A stretch of DNA of 64,000 nt from contig NC_045427.1 of NCBI RefSeq assembly GCF_902635505.1, forward strand, positions 511,393,665-511,457,664, written 5' to 3'. Below, piece by piece: positions 24,901 to 39,600 of the stretch. The notes under the pieces were generated by a model that worked only from the letters and a program-made list of their open reading frames with translations, did not search any database and had not been told where the DNA came from. Position numbers and translations under genes: made by a program. The DNA comes from Sarcophilus harrisii (Eukaryota > Chordata > Mammalia > Dasyuromorphia > Dasyuridae). How positions within the stretch are numbered: the stretch's first letter is position 1; each line of letters starts with the position of its first letter.

Positions 24901-27056
24901 AAAATTCAACATATAAGATACTTGAAAAATATAAGGTAAACATTAAAGATCAATTATAAGGGACTCAATAATGTCGAATTGTTCACTTCATATGTGTTAA
25001 AATATTAACAGTACTCTTTATGTTTGTCATCATTATTTGGGTAATTTGAAAGAAAAGCATGGGCTGAGCTGACTATGATGGGGTAATTCTAAAAAAATAA
25101 AATGATGTAGGAAGAGATAAAAAGCAGTAATTATATAAATAAGGCATAAAAAGAAAAATTAATACAAAAGAAGCTAGTAGGGCAGAGGGTAGGTAGTGCT
25201 GACATCTTAACTCATCAGGTTAAAGAAGAAACAAAACATATATATATATATAAAAGTCTTCTAATTTCAGAAAGAAGAAGGCAAGAAAATAGGGTGGGAG
25301 GAGAGGATAAAGGAAGAATTCTTTAGAAGGATGATAAGATTAAGGAATAGTAGGAGAAGGTAGCAGGTAGAAATAAAGCAAAGGAATGAAGGATGGGGTG
25401 AGAAGGATAGTGAGAAAAAATAGGAACAAAGAAAATGGACAACAAGACAATAGTTTGGAGTGTAAATGGAATGAATTTGCCCATAAAAGAAACAAAAAAA
25501 TTAAAATTTTGAATTCAACAGTATAGTACTTTTAGGAAATTTAAAAACGAGATACACAAAGATAAAATAAAAAGCAGCAACTGAATTTAGTATGTTAAAA
25601 AAAAATGGGGATTATAATCATGATCTCAAAGTTGAAGTTAAAATAGATTTAATCAAAAGTGAAAACAGAGAAAATAGCCTGTTAGCAATATTATTCGGCT
25701 TTGTATTAGACCATTTAAAATATCTGAGGGGCACTTAGTTGGTGTAGGTGATAGAGCACCAGCCCTAAAGTCAAAAGGATCTGAGTTCAAATCTGGCCTC
25801 AGATATTTAATACTTCCTGGCAGTGTTCACTTAACCTCAATTGCTTCAGCAAAAGAAAAAAATAATAAAATAAAATACCTGAGTGCTCACTTGCCAAAAC
25901 AGACAAAATAGCTAAGTGAACAAAAACATAAAATATTTTTTATACAAATAAAGTTAAATCTAAATAACTGAAGTAATATTTATTGTTCCTGGTAGGTAAC
26001 ACTAATATAGTTTTTTAAAATGACAGTTTTACCTAACTAATCTATTTATTCAATGTCATCCCAATCAAATTACAAAAAAATTATTGTACTGAATTAGAAA
26101 AAAAGTGATAGCAAAGTTCATTTGGAAGAATAAAAGATCAGGAAACTTCAAAGAAACCAGGGAAAAAAGATGTAAAGGAACTAGATTTAACAGTATCAGA
26201 TCTTAAACTATATTATAAGGTGAAAGCATAGTTGAAGTGTAAAAGGGATAATTTCAATTATTTTAAGTTAAAATTTTCTTGTATAAGTAAAACTTAATGT
26301 AACTATATAGAAGAATGCAGGAAATTGGGGGGGGGGGAACTTTTATAGACAAAGATAGGATGTGATTGTGTTGGAATATTGCTGTTTTGTAGGAAATGAT
26401 GAGTTGGTTGGGTTTTTTTTTTCTTTCCCCAGAAGTAGACTTTTTATTTCATTAAAAAAAAAAAAATTCCAAGAGTTATCTTGTCAACTTTGTCCCACTC
26501 TCAATTTATAGAATCAGATTATCTGGACAGAGTTGGAACTTTTCTTTCTTTTTTTTCTTTTTTAGTTGATTCTCTTTCTCTCTTTTTTTTAAAGCTTTTT
26601 ATTTTCAAAACATATGCATATATAGTTTTCAACATTCACCTGTGCAAAACCTTGTGTTCCCAAAATTTTTTTCTCCCTTCCTTTTCCCTACCTCCTCTGC
26701 TAGATGGCAAATAATCCAATTTATATTAAACATGTGCAGTTCTTCTATACTTATTTCCACAATTATCATTTTGCACAAGAAAAATCAAATCAAAAAGGGA
26801 AAAAAATGAGAAAGAAAACAAAATACAAGCAAATGACAACCAAAAAAAAAAAAAGAAAGAAAGAAAATAGTATGTTGTGATCCACACTCAGTTCCCACAT
26901 CTCTTTCTGGGTACAGATGGCTCGCTATCACAAGACCATTAGAAGTGGTCTGAATTGTGAGGTGCTTGATTTTCAAAAAGTTTGGAAATGCTATCCACCT
27001 TCATAGAAACAGATAATAGGAGGAAATAAGCTTAGTACGTTTTATATGTGTCTGTG

Positions 27057-27094
<38 letters not shown>

Positions 27095-27273
27095 CATATA
27101 TAAATGAAATCTTTATATTAATTGTAGTCTTTTTTCCTCCACTTAATATTTATTTTTTTCAATTACATATAAAGATAGTTTCTGCATTCATTATTCTAAG
27201 ATTTTGAGTTCCAAATTTTTTTTCCTCTATTCCTTCCCTATTCCCCAAGACAGTGAGCAACCTGATATAGTCT

Positions 27274-27360
<87 letters not shown>

Positions 27361-30300
27361 GTTGTGTTAAACATTTCCATATTTGTGATGTTATGAAAGA
27401 AGAATCAGAATAAAAGGGAAAAATCCTGAGAAAGAAAAAACAAATAAAAAAATGAAAATAGTCAACTAGGTATAAAAATTGTTACTTAAATTTTTGCTTT
27501 CCTTCTAACCTTGGTTATATTTGTTTTGTTTGTACAAAACTTTTTTAGTTTAATGTAATCAAAATTATCCATTTTGCATTTTATAATGTTCTCTATTTCT
27601 TGTTTGATCATAAATTCCTCCCTTCCTCAAAAATCTGACAGGTCTTTGATTCGCTTTCAGTTCTCTCTCTGGATGTGGATGACATTTTCCATTACAAGCT
27701 CTCCCTCCTTCCTCCCCCCCCAGTAGTATTTTAATTTTTCCAATTACATGTAAAGATAGTTTTCAACATTAATTTTGTAATATTTTGAGCTCCTAATTTT
27801 TTTTTTCCCTCTCAAGAGAGCAGGCAATATGATATAGGTTATATACATTGTGCACAATCATTTTAAACATTTCTATATTTGTCATATTGTGGGGGGAAAA
27901 ATAAGACCAAAAGATAAAAAAAAAATAAGAAAGAAAAGCAAAAAAAAAAAAAATAGTATGTCTCCATCCACATTCAGTCTCATAGTTCTCTCTGTAGATA
28001 TGGATGGCATTTTCCATCAAAATCTTTTGGAATTGTCTTTTTTGTCTCAATGCAATAATTGTCTCAGCAATTATTGTATTGCTGAGAAGAACTGATCATC
28101 ATACAGCATTGTTATTACTTTGTACAATGATCCCCTTGTTCTGCTTATTTTACTCAACATCATTTCATGTAGTTCCATTTTTTTTCTGAAATCAGCCTGC
28201 TCATCATTTCTTAGAACAATATAGTATTTCATTACATTCAAATACTACAACTTGTTTAGCTATTCCTCAAGTGATGGGCATTCTTCCAATCCAATTCTTT
28301 CCCAACGCAAAAAGAACTGCTACAAATATTTTTGTATATGTAGGCTCTTATGATATTTCTGGGATACAGACCTAGTAGTTGTATTGCTAGATTAAAGAAT
28401 ATGCAGTTTTTTTTTTAATAGCTTTTTATTTACAGGTTATATGTATGGGTAACTTTACAGCATTAACAATTGCCAAACCTCTTGTTCCAATTTTTCACCT
28501 CTTACCTCCCTCCCTCTCCCCTAGATGGCAGGATGACCAGTAGATGTTAAATATATTAATATATAAATTAGATACACAATAAGTATACATAACCAAACCG
28601 TTATTTTGCTGTACAAAAAGAATCAGACTCTGAAATATTGTACAATTAGCTTGTGAAGGAAATCAAAAATGCAGGTGGGCATGAATATAGGGATTGGGAA
28701 TTCAATGTAATGGTTTTTAGTCCTCTCCCAGAGTTCTTTCTCTGGGCGTAGCTGGTTCATTTCATTACTGCTCCATTGGAAATGATTTGGTTGATCTCGT
28801 TGCTGAGGATGGCCAGGTCCATCAGAACTGGTCATCATATAGTATTGTTGTTGAAGTATATAATGATCTCCTGGTCCTGCTCATTTCTCTCAGCATCAGT
28901 TCATGTAAGTCTCTCCAGGCCTTTCTGAAATCATCCTGTTGGTCATTTCTTACAGAACAATAATATTCCATAATATTCATATACCACAATTTATTCAGCC
29001 ATTCTCCAACTGATGGGCATCCACTCAGTTTCCAGTTTCTAGCCACTACAAAGAGGGCTGCCACAAACATTCGTGCACATATAGGTCCCTTTCCCTTCTT
29101 TATAATCTCTTTGGGATATAAGCCCAGTAGTAACACTGCTGGATCAAAGGGTATGCACAGTTTGATAAGTTTTTGAGCATAGTTCCAAACTACTCTCCAG
29201 AATGGTTGGATTCATTCACAACTCCACCAACAACGCATCAATGTCCCAGTTTTCCCGCATCCCCTCCAACAATCATTATTTTTTCCTGTCATCTTAGCCA
29301 ATCTGACAGGTGTGTAGTAGTATCTTAGGGTTGTCTTAATTTGCATTTCTCTGATTAATAATGACTTGGAGCCTCTTTTCATATGACTAGAAATAGTTTC
29401 AATTTCTTCATCTGAGAATTGTCTGTTAATATGCACAGTTTTATAGCCCTTTAAGCATAGTTCCAAATTGCTATCCAGAATGGTTACATCAGTTCACAAT
29501 TCTATCATCTCAGTTTTACCACATCCCTTCCAACATTTATTATTTTCTTTTTTCTGTCATGTTGGCTAATCTGACAGGTGTGAAGTAGTACCTTAAAGCT
29601 GATTTTTCCCCCTTTTAAAATTTTTATTTATTTTTAGTGCACATTTCTTTATGAGTTATGTGGCAGAGAAAAATCAAAACAAAAGGGAAAAACTTATGGG
29701 AGAAAAAAAAACCCCAAGAGAACAAAGAAGTGAATATAGCATGTATCGATTTACATTCAATCTCTGTAGAGGGCTGAAACTATTGAGTCGATACACTGAG
29801 GTCAGGACTGCCAAGTACTTAAGGCTAACTACCGATTGGACTATACTCTATGGGCATATGCTTGAAAAATGGTCCTTCCCACTATGCTGTACTGGCTCAA
29901 TGATTGGTGTATACAGAGGATTGTAGGAGAGACTAAGGGGTGGAGTAAGACTAGCCAGGATCACTCTTTTGCGGTAGACAAGGGAGAAGGCGGTTGCAGA
30001 GATTCTGCTTCTATCCTGTGTCTAAAGACCAAGAACTTTTGCTTATCCTGACTCCGGCTGATTCTTTTTTTTTTTTTTTTTTTTTGGATGCAAATGGCAT
30101 TTTCTATTCAAAGTTTAATGGGATTGCCTTGGATCACTGAAACACTAGCAGAAACAAGTCTTTCATAGTTGATCATTGCACATTAACTTAACAGTTATTT
30201 TAATTTGCATTTCTCTAATCAATAGTGATTTAGAGTGTTTTTGCCTATGATTATAGATGGTTTTAATTTCACCTGAAAATTGTTCACATCCTTTGACCAT

Positions 30301-33300
30301 TTATCAATTGGGGAATGACTTATATTCTTATAAATTTGACTCAATTCTCTATTTAGTTTAGAGATGAGAACTTTATCAGAAACACTGAACTATAAAAATT
30401 GTTTCCTAACTTTATGCTTTCCTTCTAATTTTGATTACATTTTTAATTTAATATAATCAAAATTATCCATTTTGTATTTCATAATTTTGTTTATTTCTTG
30501 TTTAGTCATAAATTCCTCCCTTCCCCAAAGATCTGACAGGTAATCTATTCTTTGTGCTTCTTATTTGCCTATAGTATCACTCTATTGTCTAAAGCATGAA
30601 CTCATTTCGACCTTATCTTAATATAAGATGTTAGATGTTGGTCTATGCATGGTTTCTGCCATAGTTTTCCAGTCTTCTCAGTAATTTTAGTCACATGGTG
30701 AGTTCTTATGCCAGAAGCTGAAGTCTTTAGGTTACTATGTTTTGTATACCTAGCATATACCATAGATCCCCCCCACTATCTCTTAGCTGGTACCAAATGG
30801 TTTTGATGACTGCAGTTTTATTACAGTTTTAGTTCTAGTTTGACGAGGCTACCCTCTTTGGCATTTTTCCCCACAAATATTCTTGATACTCTTGATCTTT
30901 TGTTACTATTTTTCCTAGCTCTGTAAAGAAAACTTCCTCCCCCCCCCCCAATTTGATTGGTATGGCACTGAGAAAATAGATCAGTTTAGGTAGAATCATC
31001 ATTTTTATTATTTTGGCTTGTGCAACTCATGAGCAATTGATATTTTCCCAGTTGTTTAGATCAGTCTTTATATGTATATTTTGTTCATATATTTCCTAGG
31101 TTTGTCTTGGCAGGTAGACTTCCAATTATTTTATATTGTCTACAGCTATTTTAAATGAAATTTCTGTTTATACCTTATGCTGTTTATATTTCATTTAAAT
31201 TGTCAGTTTTGTTGGGATATAATTGAGCAAAATAGTTCCTAATTGCTTTAATGTTATCTTCATTGGTTGTGTTATTGTGTGCAAAAAATGTGCCACCTTT
31301 TCATTTTTGAAATTGGTAATTTGGCTTCGTTCTTTCTTTTTAAAAAATCAAATTAATTTGTGGTTTGTCAATTTCATTTATATTCCATAAAATTAACTGT
31401 TAATTAGTTTAGGGATTTTTTTTTCTTTCAGTTTGATTAATCTTTCCTTTAATTTTTATATTTTGACATTTAATTGGGGATTTAAAATTTGTTGTTTTTC
31501 TAATTTGTTGAAATACCCAATTCGTTGATCTGTTCTTTCACAGTTTTATTGATGTAAACATTTAGAGTTATAAATGTTTTCATAACTACTACTGCTATGA
31601 CTGCATGCCATAAATTTTGTTATGTTGTCCTATTGCCATAATTTTTAATTAAAGTATTGATTGTTTTTATGATTTGTTCTTTGATCCACTCATTCTTAGG
31701 ATTAGGTTATTTAGTTGTAATTAATTTTTAACCTATGTTTCAAACATTTTTTATTGGCTATAATTTTTGTTGCAGTATTGCCTGAAAAAATTACACTTAA
31801 TATTTCTGCTTTTCTACCTTTATTTGTGTGATTTTTATACCCTGACATATGTTCTTTTTTTTTTTTTTCTTTTTGGTGAAGCTGCCATGCTGAGAAATAA
31901 GTATATTCTTTTTTGTTCCCATTCAACATTCTCCAGAGATGTCTCATATATAACTTTTCTAAAATTCTATTAATTACCTCAACTTCATTTTTGTTTATTT
32001 ATGGTTAGATATATCTGAGTCTGAGAAGGGGCAAATTGAGCCTTCCCTCATCCATTAGTATAATTTTATTATTTTCTCTTGTAATTTATTTAACTTTTCC
32101 TTCAAGAATTTAGATGCTTTGTCTTTTGGTGCATATAAATTCAACATTGATATTCATTGTCTATAGTAGCTTTCAGCAAATTGTTGTTTCCCTGATCATT
32201 TCTCTTAATTATAACAATTTTTGCTTTTGTATTGTCTAAGATCGTGAATGCTATCTTTTTCTTTTTTTAAACTTTAACTGAAGCATAATAGATTCTACTC
32301 CATCCCCCTTATTTTAATGCTATGTGTTAACATATTATTTCAAGTGTATCTCTTTCTTATAAATAATATATTATTGAATTCTGGTTTCTAGTTTATTCTG
32401 CTATTATCTTCTATTTTATTGGTGACATCATCTCATTTATATTTATGATTAGGATATAAATATCTCTCCATCTTATTCTCTTATATTTAGATTTATGTTT
32501 TTTCCCCTGGCTGTTTTATTTCTGACTACTGCCTCCCTTTAATGTACCTTTCTTTTTATCTTCTCTTCCCCTTCCCTCATTTCTCCTACATCCCTCTTGG
32601 GTAAGATAAATTTCAATATCCGATATGTGTAGTGTTTTTGTTGGTTTTCTGGAGGTCTTGGAGCAGCCTTCCTTTCAGTTGAGTAATCACCACAAGTATA
32701 GCCAGGAGTTAAAGTCCAAATCCTTTATTGTCTCCTTGCCTGGGGCTGGACAGCTTTTTGGAGAGCCTTTCAGACCGGCCTTGGTCTCAGTGGGGAAGTG
32801 CAGGAGGCCAGCCACCAATTCAGTGAGTTAGCACCTTTTTAGAATCCTTGTTTCAAATACAGAGTTCTGGCCCATAACAGAGAGGGTGTGTTTGTGTGTG
32901 TGTGTGTGTGGGGGGGGGGGTGTTCTTTTCTCCCCGTAACAGAGAGGGGTGGTGTGTGTGTGTTTTTCTCCATTTTAAACTTTGCCCACTTACCCCCATT
33001 TTTTCCTCCATCATATAACTTCTTTCTTTTGGTCCTCTTAAGTGAGATAATTTCCCCCATTTTTCTCCCTCTGCACTCTTTCTCACCCTTCTGTTCTTCC
33101 TTTGAGATCATCTCAACACAAAAGTTTCACACTTATACCTTCTTCTAGCTGACCTAATGATGATTGTTCTTAAGGGTCATGTCATATGATAAAGGGATGT
33201 AAACAGTTTAACCTTAAGTCCCTTTTGATTTCTCATTTGTATCTTTATCTTTATAAGCTTCTCTTGAAAGCCTATGTTTCATTCAGCTTTGTTTTTTATT

Positions 33301-33623
33301 TTTATTGGGAATGCTTGATTGAAATGTTTTTATTGCATTTTTTATATATATATTTGCCATAGGATTATGCTGTTTTGTGGGTAAGTTATTCTTGGTGGTA
33401 TTCCTAGCTCCTTTACTTTCTGGAATATCATTCTAAGCCTCCCATTCCTTTAACATGGTAGCTGCCAAATCTGATGAGAACTTGATTGTGATGCCTTGTT
33501 ATTTGAATTCTTTATTTCTGGCCACTTCTAGTATTTTCTCTTAGACCTGGAAGATCTGGATTTTGGTTATAATATTCTTGGAAGTTTTCTTTTTGGGATT
33601 TTTTTTTGGAGGCAACCACTTGA

Positions 33624-33655
<32 letters not shown>

Positions 33656-36600
33656 CAATTTCATACTTTACTTCTATAATACCTGGGCAGTTTTCCTTTA
33701 TATTTTCTTGAAATGCTATCTTAAGGTTCTTTTTTTGCTCATGACTGTCAGATGAACCATGAATTCTTAAATTCTCTCTCCTTGATCTATTTTTCTAGGT
33801 TGTTATTTCTCCTGTGAAATATTTCACTTTTTTTCCCCGGTCTTTTGACTTGTTATTGTTTCTGATGTCTCATGGGGTTATTAATTTCCATTTGACCAAT
33901 TTTAATTTTTAAAGAGTTATTCACAGTGAGGTGTTTTTTTTTTTTTTTTTTTTAAACCATTTGGTCAATTCTGATTTTTAAGTAGATATTTCCCTTAGCA
34001 TTTTTTGTGCCTTAAAAAAAAAAAAGCAAGCTGTTAATTATATTTTTGTAATTTTTTTGCATACCTCTCAGTTCTTTCTCCAGTTTTTCCTTGACTGCTC
34101 TTCGTTGATTTAAAAAAAAAAAAAAAAAAAGCTCTTTTTTTTTTTTTAAACTTTCTTCAGCTCTTGTAGGAATTCTTGATGAACTTGTGTTCAGTTTGCT
34201 ATTCCTTGAGGCTTTGCTTGGAGGTTTATGATTGGAATCCATTTATTTTGATGCCTTTGTGAGGAAATTTTCTAGTTTATTTAGTGGGATTAAATCATTC
34301 TAGATTTGGAGTTTCAAACTTTTTTTTTTTTTTTTTTTCATCATGGCACCTATTGGTAATCTGGTGAAATCTTTGGATCCCTCATTATGTTTGTTGCCTT
34401 CATTTGTAATAGAAGGAAATGCTAGTTTTTGGTGACAATAAAGATGTATTTCTTTTTCTTTTTTTAAAGTTCATACATCTCATTTCATACATTCCTTTCA
34501 TTTATTAATTTCATACATTTATAATTTATTCATTTCATACATTCCTGGGCTTCAAGTTGAGAATCTTTGTTTTAAGTTATCCTTTTGTTAATAACATCTC
34601 ATTAACTTGTTTTCCCAGTGACTTCTTTTTGTTCTAATGGTAAAAATGTAAGAAGCAGCCCCTGGGAATGGACAACTTTTTCTTTCTTTTTTTTTTTTTT
34701 ATTTTCATAATTATAACTTTATTGACAGAACCCATGCCTGGGTAATTTTTTACAACATTATCCCTTGCACTCACTTCTGTTCCGACTTTTCCCCTCCCTC
34801 CACCCCCTCCCCCAGATGGCAAGCAGTTCTATACATGTTAAATATATCGCAGTATATCCTAGATACAATATATGTATGCAGAACCAAACAGTTCTCTTGT
34901 TGCACAGGAAGAATTGGATTCAGAATGTAAAAATAACCCGGAAAGAAAAACAAAAATACAGACAAAAAAATAATTTTTTTTTACATTCATTTCCCAGTGT
35001 TCTTTCTTTGGGTGTAGCTGCTTCTGTCCATCATTGATCAATTGAAACCGAGTTAGATCTCTATAGACAACTTTTTTTAATGGCTCTTAGTCAGTTTTTT
35101 CGATGTTGTAAACATAGAGCCAGTTTAATGATTAAAGGAAAAATCTGTTATATCAAAACTATCATATTTTATTTGTTTTGATTTTCACAAATTTTCTTGT
35201 ATTATACTCCTATTTTCTGCATAGTAATCAGGTAAGCTAGGTGGCACAGTCGATCAGAGTGCTGGCCCTAGAGTCAGAAGGACCCGAGTGTCTCAGACAT
35301 CTACTAGCTGTGTGACTCACTTAACCCATTTGCCTCTGTTTTCTCATCTGTAAAATGAGCTGGAGAAAGAAATGGCAAAACACTCCCAGTATCTCAGTTA
35401 AGAAAACTCCAAATGAGGTTGTGATGAATCAGATAATTAATGACTCAAAAATAATAAGCAATAACCAATAAATATATGTAATATTCTTACAACTTTTTGC
35501 TATATTTGAAAAGCAAACCTAATGAAATGGAGAATGTTGAATTTGGTAGCCGAGGACCTGTGTTCAAATCCAGCAAGTAAAATCATTTTACTTGCTGTTG
35601 TAACATTGAATTATTTAACCTTTTGGGGCCTTTTTTCATTGCTGTTAAAAAAAAAAAAAAAAAAAAAAAGCAAGATGGCTTACATGATTGATAGTGTCCC
35701 TTCCAGTTTTAGATCTATGATGTCATGATCTTACTAAGATTCTTGCCAACCATGAGCCTCTTGTAACTCATTCAATCATCTTCCAGAATGCACTTGAATT
35801 AGTATGCTAGATATGCTACTACTCAAATTTGGCCTTTCAACAGCACTTTTAATTGTAGTTGGTTGACATGATCTTCCAGAAGCACCTACATTCTCTGATT
35901 AGCAGAAATTCTACCTAAGAATAGTTGGCTCAGTGGTCTCACGGAACTGTGGGGCTCAAATTAGGATTTTAGTCTCTGTTTATTTCTTTTTATTTTTTCA
36001 TAAAAGTTTAGATTTCTAACTTTCTATTTCCTGCCATTGTATTTTCCCCAAATTACACTTTTCTCTCCTTTTACCCTTTCTCTCCTTACCAGTGTTTTGT
36101 TTCTGACCACCACCTCCCGCAATCTTACCTTTTTTCAGCCCCCTCCCCGCCTTTATCCTCCTACTTCTGCTTCCTCTTCTATTAGCCTCCCCTTTACATT
36201 TCCTCTTTCTTCTTCTGTTAGCCTATAGGGTGAGACAAATTTCTGTACCAAACTAAGTATGTATATTATTTCCTCTTTGAAGCAAATCCAATGAGATTAA
36301 GGTTCAAACAATGCTCATCCCCCTTCCTTCTTTCCCTCAACTGTAATAGGTCTTTTGTGCCTCTTCATATGATGTAATTTACCCCCTTTATCTCACCTTT
36401 TCTCTCGTACAATCCCTTTTTCTCCTCTAATTTCTTTTTTATATCATCACATTAAAGTCAACCAATAACCTACAACCTCTTAAGTCTACCCTTTCTAATT
36501 GCCTTGACAAAGATACAGTTCTCAAGAGTTAAATGTATCATCTTCTTGTGTAGGAGTATAAACATTTTCCTTTAAAAATCTTTTTTTTTTCCTTCCATTT

Positions 36601-39600
36601 ACCTTTTTATATTTCTTTTGAGTCTTGTATTTGGAGACTAAATTTTCTGTTTAGCTCTGGTTTTTTCATCAGAAATAATATAAAGTCCCCTATTTCATTG
36701 AATATCCATCTTTTCTCCCAAAAGATAATGCTTAATAATCTAGGGAGTTGATTATTGGCTGTAATCCAAGTTTCTTTGCCTTCTAGAATATCATATTCCA
36801 GGCGGTATAATCTTGTAATATGAAAGCTGCTAGGTTCTAGGTAATCCTAATTATGGCTCCTAAGTATTTGAATTGTTTCTTTCTGGCTGTTTGAGTATAT
36901 TCCCTTAATCTAATAAGGAGCTACAATATACTTTTTGTTTTTTTTTTTTTTTTTGGTACAATATACCTTTTAATTTTAATTTTGGAATCTTGGGAGATGA
37001 TTATTGGATTCTTTCAGTGGTGATTTTACCCTCTTATTCTTGGACATCAAGGCAATTTTCCTTGTTGATTTCTTGAAAGATGCTGTCTAGGCTCTCTTTT
37101 TTGCATTGTGGCTTTTACTCCAATAGTCTTTTGTAGTCCAATAATTCTTAGATTGTCTCTTCTGGATCTATGTTTCAGGTCAGTTGTTTTTCCAACGAGG
37201 TACTTTCAATCTTTTCAATTTTTTCATTTTTTTGATTTTGTTTGATTCTTGATGTCTCATTGAAAAATTCACTTCTATTTGTCCAATTCTAGTTTTTAGT
37301 GAATTATTTTCTTCAGTTAGCTTTTTTTTAAACTTCTTTTTGCATTTGGCCAACTGTACTTTTCTTTCTTTCTTTCTTTCTTTCTTTCTTTTTTTTTTTT
37401 TTTTTAATAATTATAACTTTTTATTGTCAGAACCCATGCCTGGGTAATTTTTTACAACATTATCCCTTGCACTCACTTTGTTTCTACTTTTCTCCTCCTT
37501 CCCTCCATCCCCTTCGCCAGATGGCAAGCAGTCCTATACATGTTAAATATGTCACAGTATATCCTAGGTACAATATATGTGTGCAGAACCGAACAGTTCT
37601 CTTGTTGCACAGGAAAATTTGGATTCAGAAGGTAAAAATAACCCAGGAAGAAAAACAAAAATACAAACAGTTTACATTTATTTCCCAGTGTTCTTTCTTT
37701 GAGTGTAGCTGCTTCTGTCCATCATTGACCAATTGAAACTAAGTTAGATCTTCTCTTTGTCGAAGAAATCCACTTCCATCAGAATACATCCTCATACAGT
37801 ATTGTTGTTGAAGTATATAATGATCTCCTGGTTCTGCTCATTTCACTCAGCATCAGTTCATATAAGTCTCTCTGTATTCATCCTGCTGGTCATTTCTTAC
37901 AGAACAATAATATTCCATAACATTTATATACCACAATTTACCTAACCATTCTCCAGTTGATGGGCATCCATTCATTTTCCAGTTTCTAGCACTACAAAAA
38001 GGGCTGCCACAAATATTTTGGCACATATTGGTTCCTTTCCCTTTTTTAGTATCTCTTTGGGGTATAAACCCAGTAGTAGCACTGCTGGATCAAAGGGTAT
38101 GCACAATTTGATAACTTTTTGGGCAAAATTTCAGATTGCTCTCCAGAATGGTTGGATTCGTTCACAACTCCACCAACAATGCATCAGTGTCCCAGTTTTC
38201 CCGCATCCCTGTAATGGGCTGATGTTTGAGTTGATGCACTGAGGTCCCAAGTACGTGAGGCTAAATAGTAATTGGGCTATACTCTATTAATATACATGAT
38301 TGGATAAAGAATGGTCCCTGCCCACTCTCCGTGCAAGTCCTGATGTGTTGTATAGGAAATGATGATTTTGGTGGGTGGAGGCAGAGAGAGACAGGAAGAG
38401 AAGCTGGGAGAGATTGGGCCTGGGTTTCATACTCCTAGCTGCTGGTCGTGTGGCTGCTGGTCTAGCTAACTTCTTGACTCAGCTGCACACATTGCTATCG
38501 CCGATTCTCTTCCACCTCCGATCCTTCTTCACTGAGAATAAAGACTGACGATTTTCCCCAACCTGAATTCCTGCCTCCTGCTGTTTTAAAAATACACGGT
38601 CTTCACACATCCCCTCCAACATTCATCATTATTTTTTCCTGTCATCTGATAGTTGTGTAGTGGTAACTCAGAGTTGTCTTAATTTGCATTTCTCTGATCA
38701 ATAGTGATTTGGAACACTTTTTCATTTGAGTGGAAATACCAACTATACTCTGCACTTTTAAAAGGAGTTGTTTTGTTCAGTGGATTTTTTTTTTTCCATT
38801 TCACCAATTCTTATTATTTTTTTCATTATAGTTTTTTATTTACAAGATATATGCATGGGTAATTTTTCAGCATTGATAATTGCAAAAATCTTTTGTTTCA
38901 ATTTTTCCCTTCCTTTCCCCCCACTGCCTCCCCTGCCCCAATTGGCAGATTGATCAATACATCTGAAATATATTAAAATATAAGTTAAAATACAATATTT
39001 GTATACATGTCCATACAGATATTTTGATGTACAAAAAGAATCGGACTTTGAAATGGTGTACAATTAGCCTGTGAAGGAAATAAAAAATGCAGGTGGACAA
39101 AAATAGGATTGGGAATTCTATGTAGTGGTTCATAGGCATTTCCCAGAGTTCTTTTGCTGGGTGTAGCTGGTTCAATTCATTACTGCTCTATTGGAACTGA
39201 TTTGGTTCATCACAATGTTGAAGAGGGCCACGTCGATCAGAATTGATTATCATATAGTATTGTTGTTGAAGTATATAATCTCCTGGTCCTGCTCATTTCA
39301 CTCAGCATCAGTTCATGCAAGTCTCTCCAGGCCTTTCTGAAATCATCCCACTGGTCATTTCTTACAGAAAAATAATAACCAATTCTTATTTTTAAGGAAT
39401 TTTTTCTTTTCCTATTTTGCCAAATTTAATTTATAAGGAGTTGTTTTCTTCAGTTAACTTCAGTGTTTCCTTTTCCAAGGTGTTGGCTTCTGCTTCCCCC
39501 TCCCCTCCGCCCAGAAATTTTCATAACTTCTGCATAGCTCTCATTTCTTTTTCCCATTTTTCTTCCATCTCTGTTAAAATCCTTTTTGAATTCTTCCAAG

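Noticed and set aside
27276-27354. CRISPR-like or satellite array
   Set aside because: Simple dinucleotide repeat only. No spaced direct repeats of CRISPR form occur anywhere in the window.
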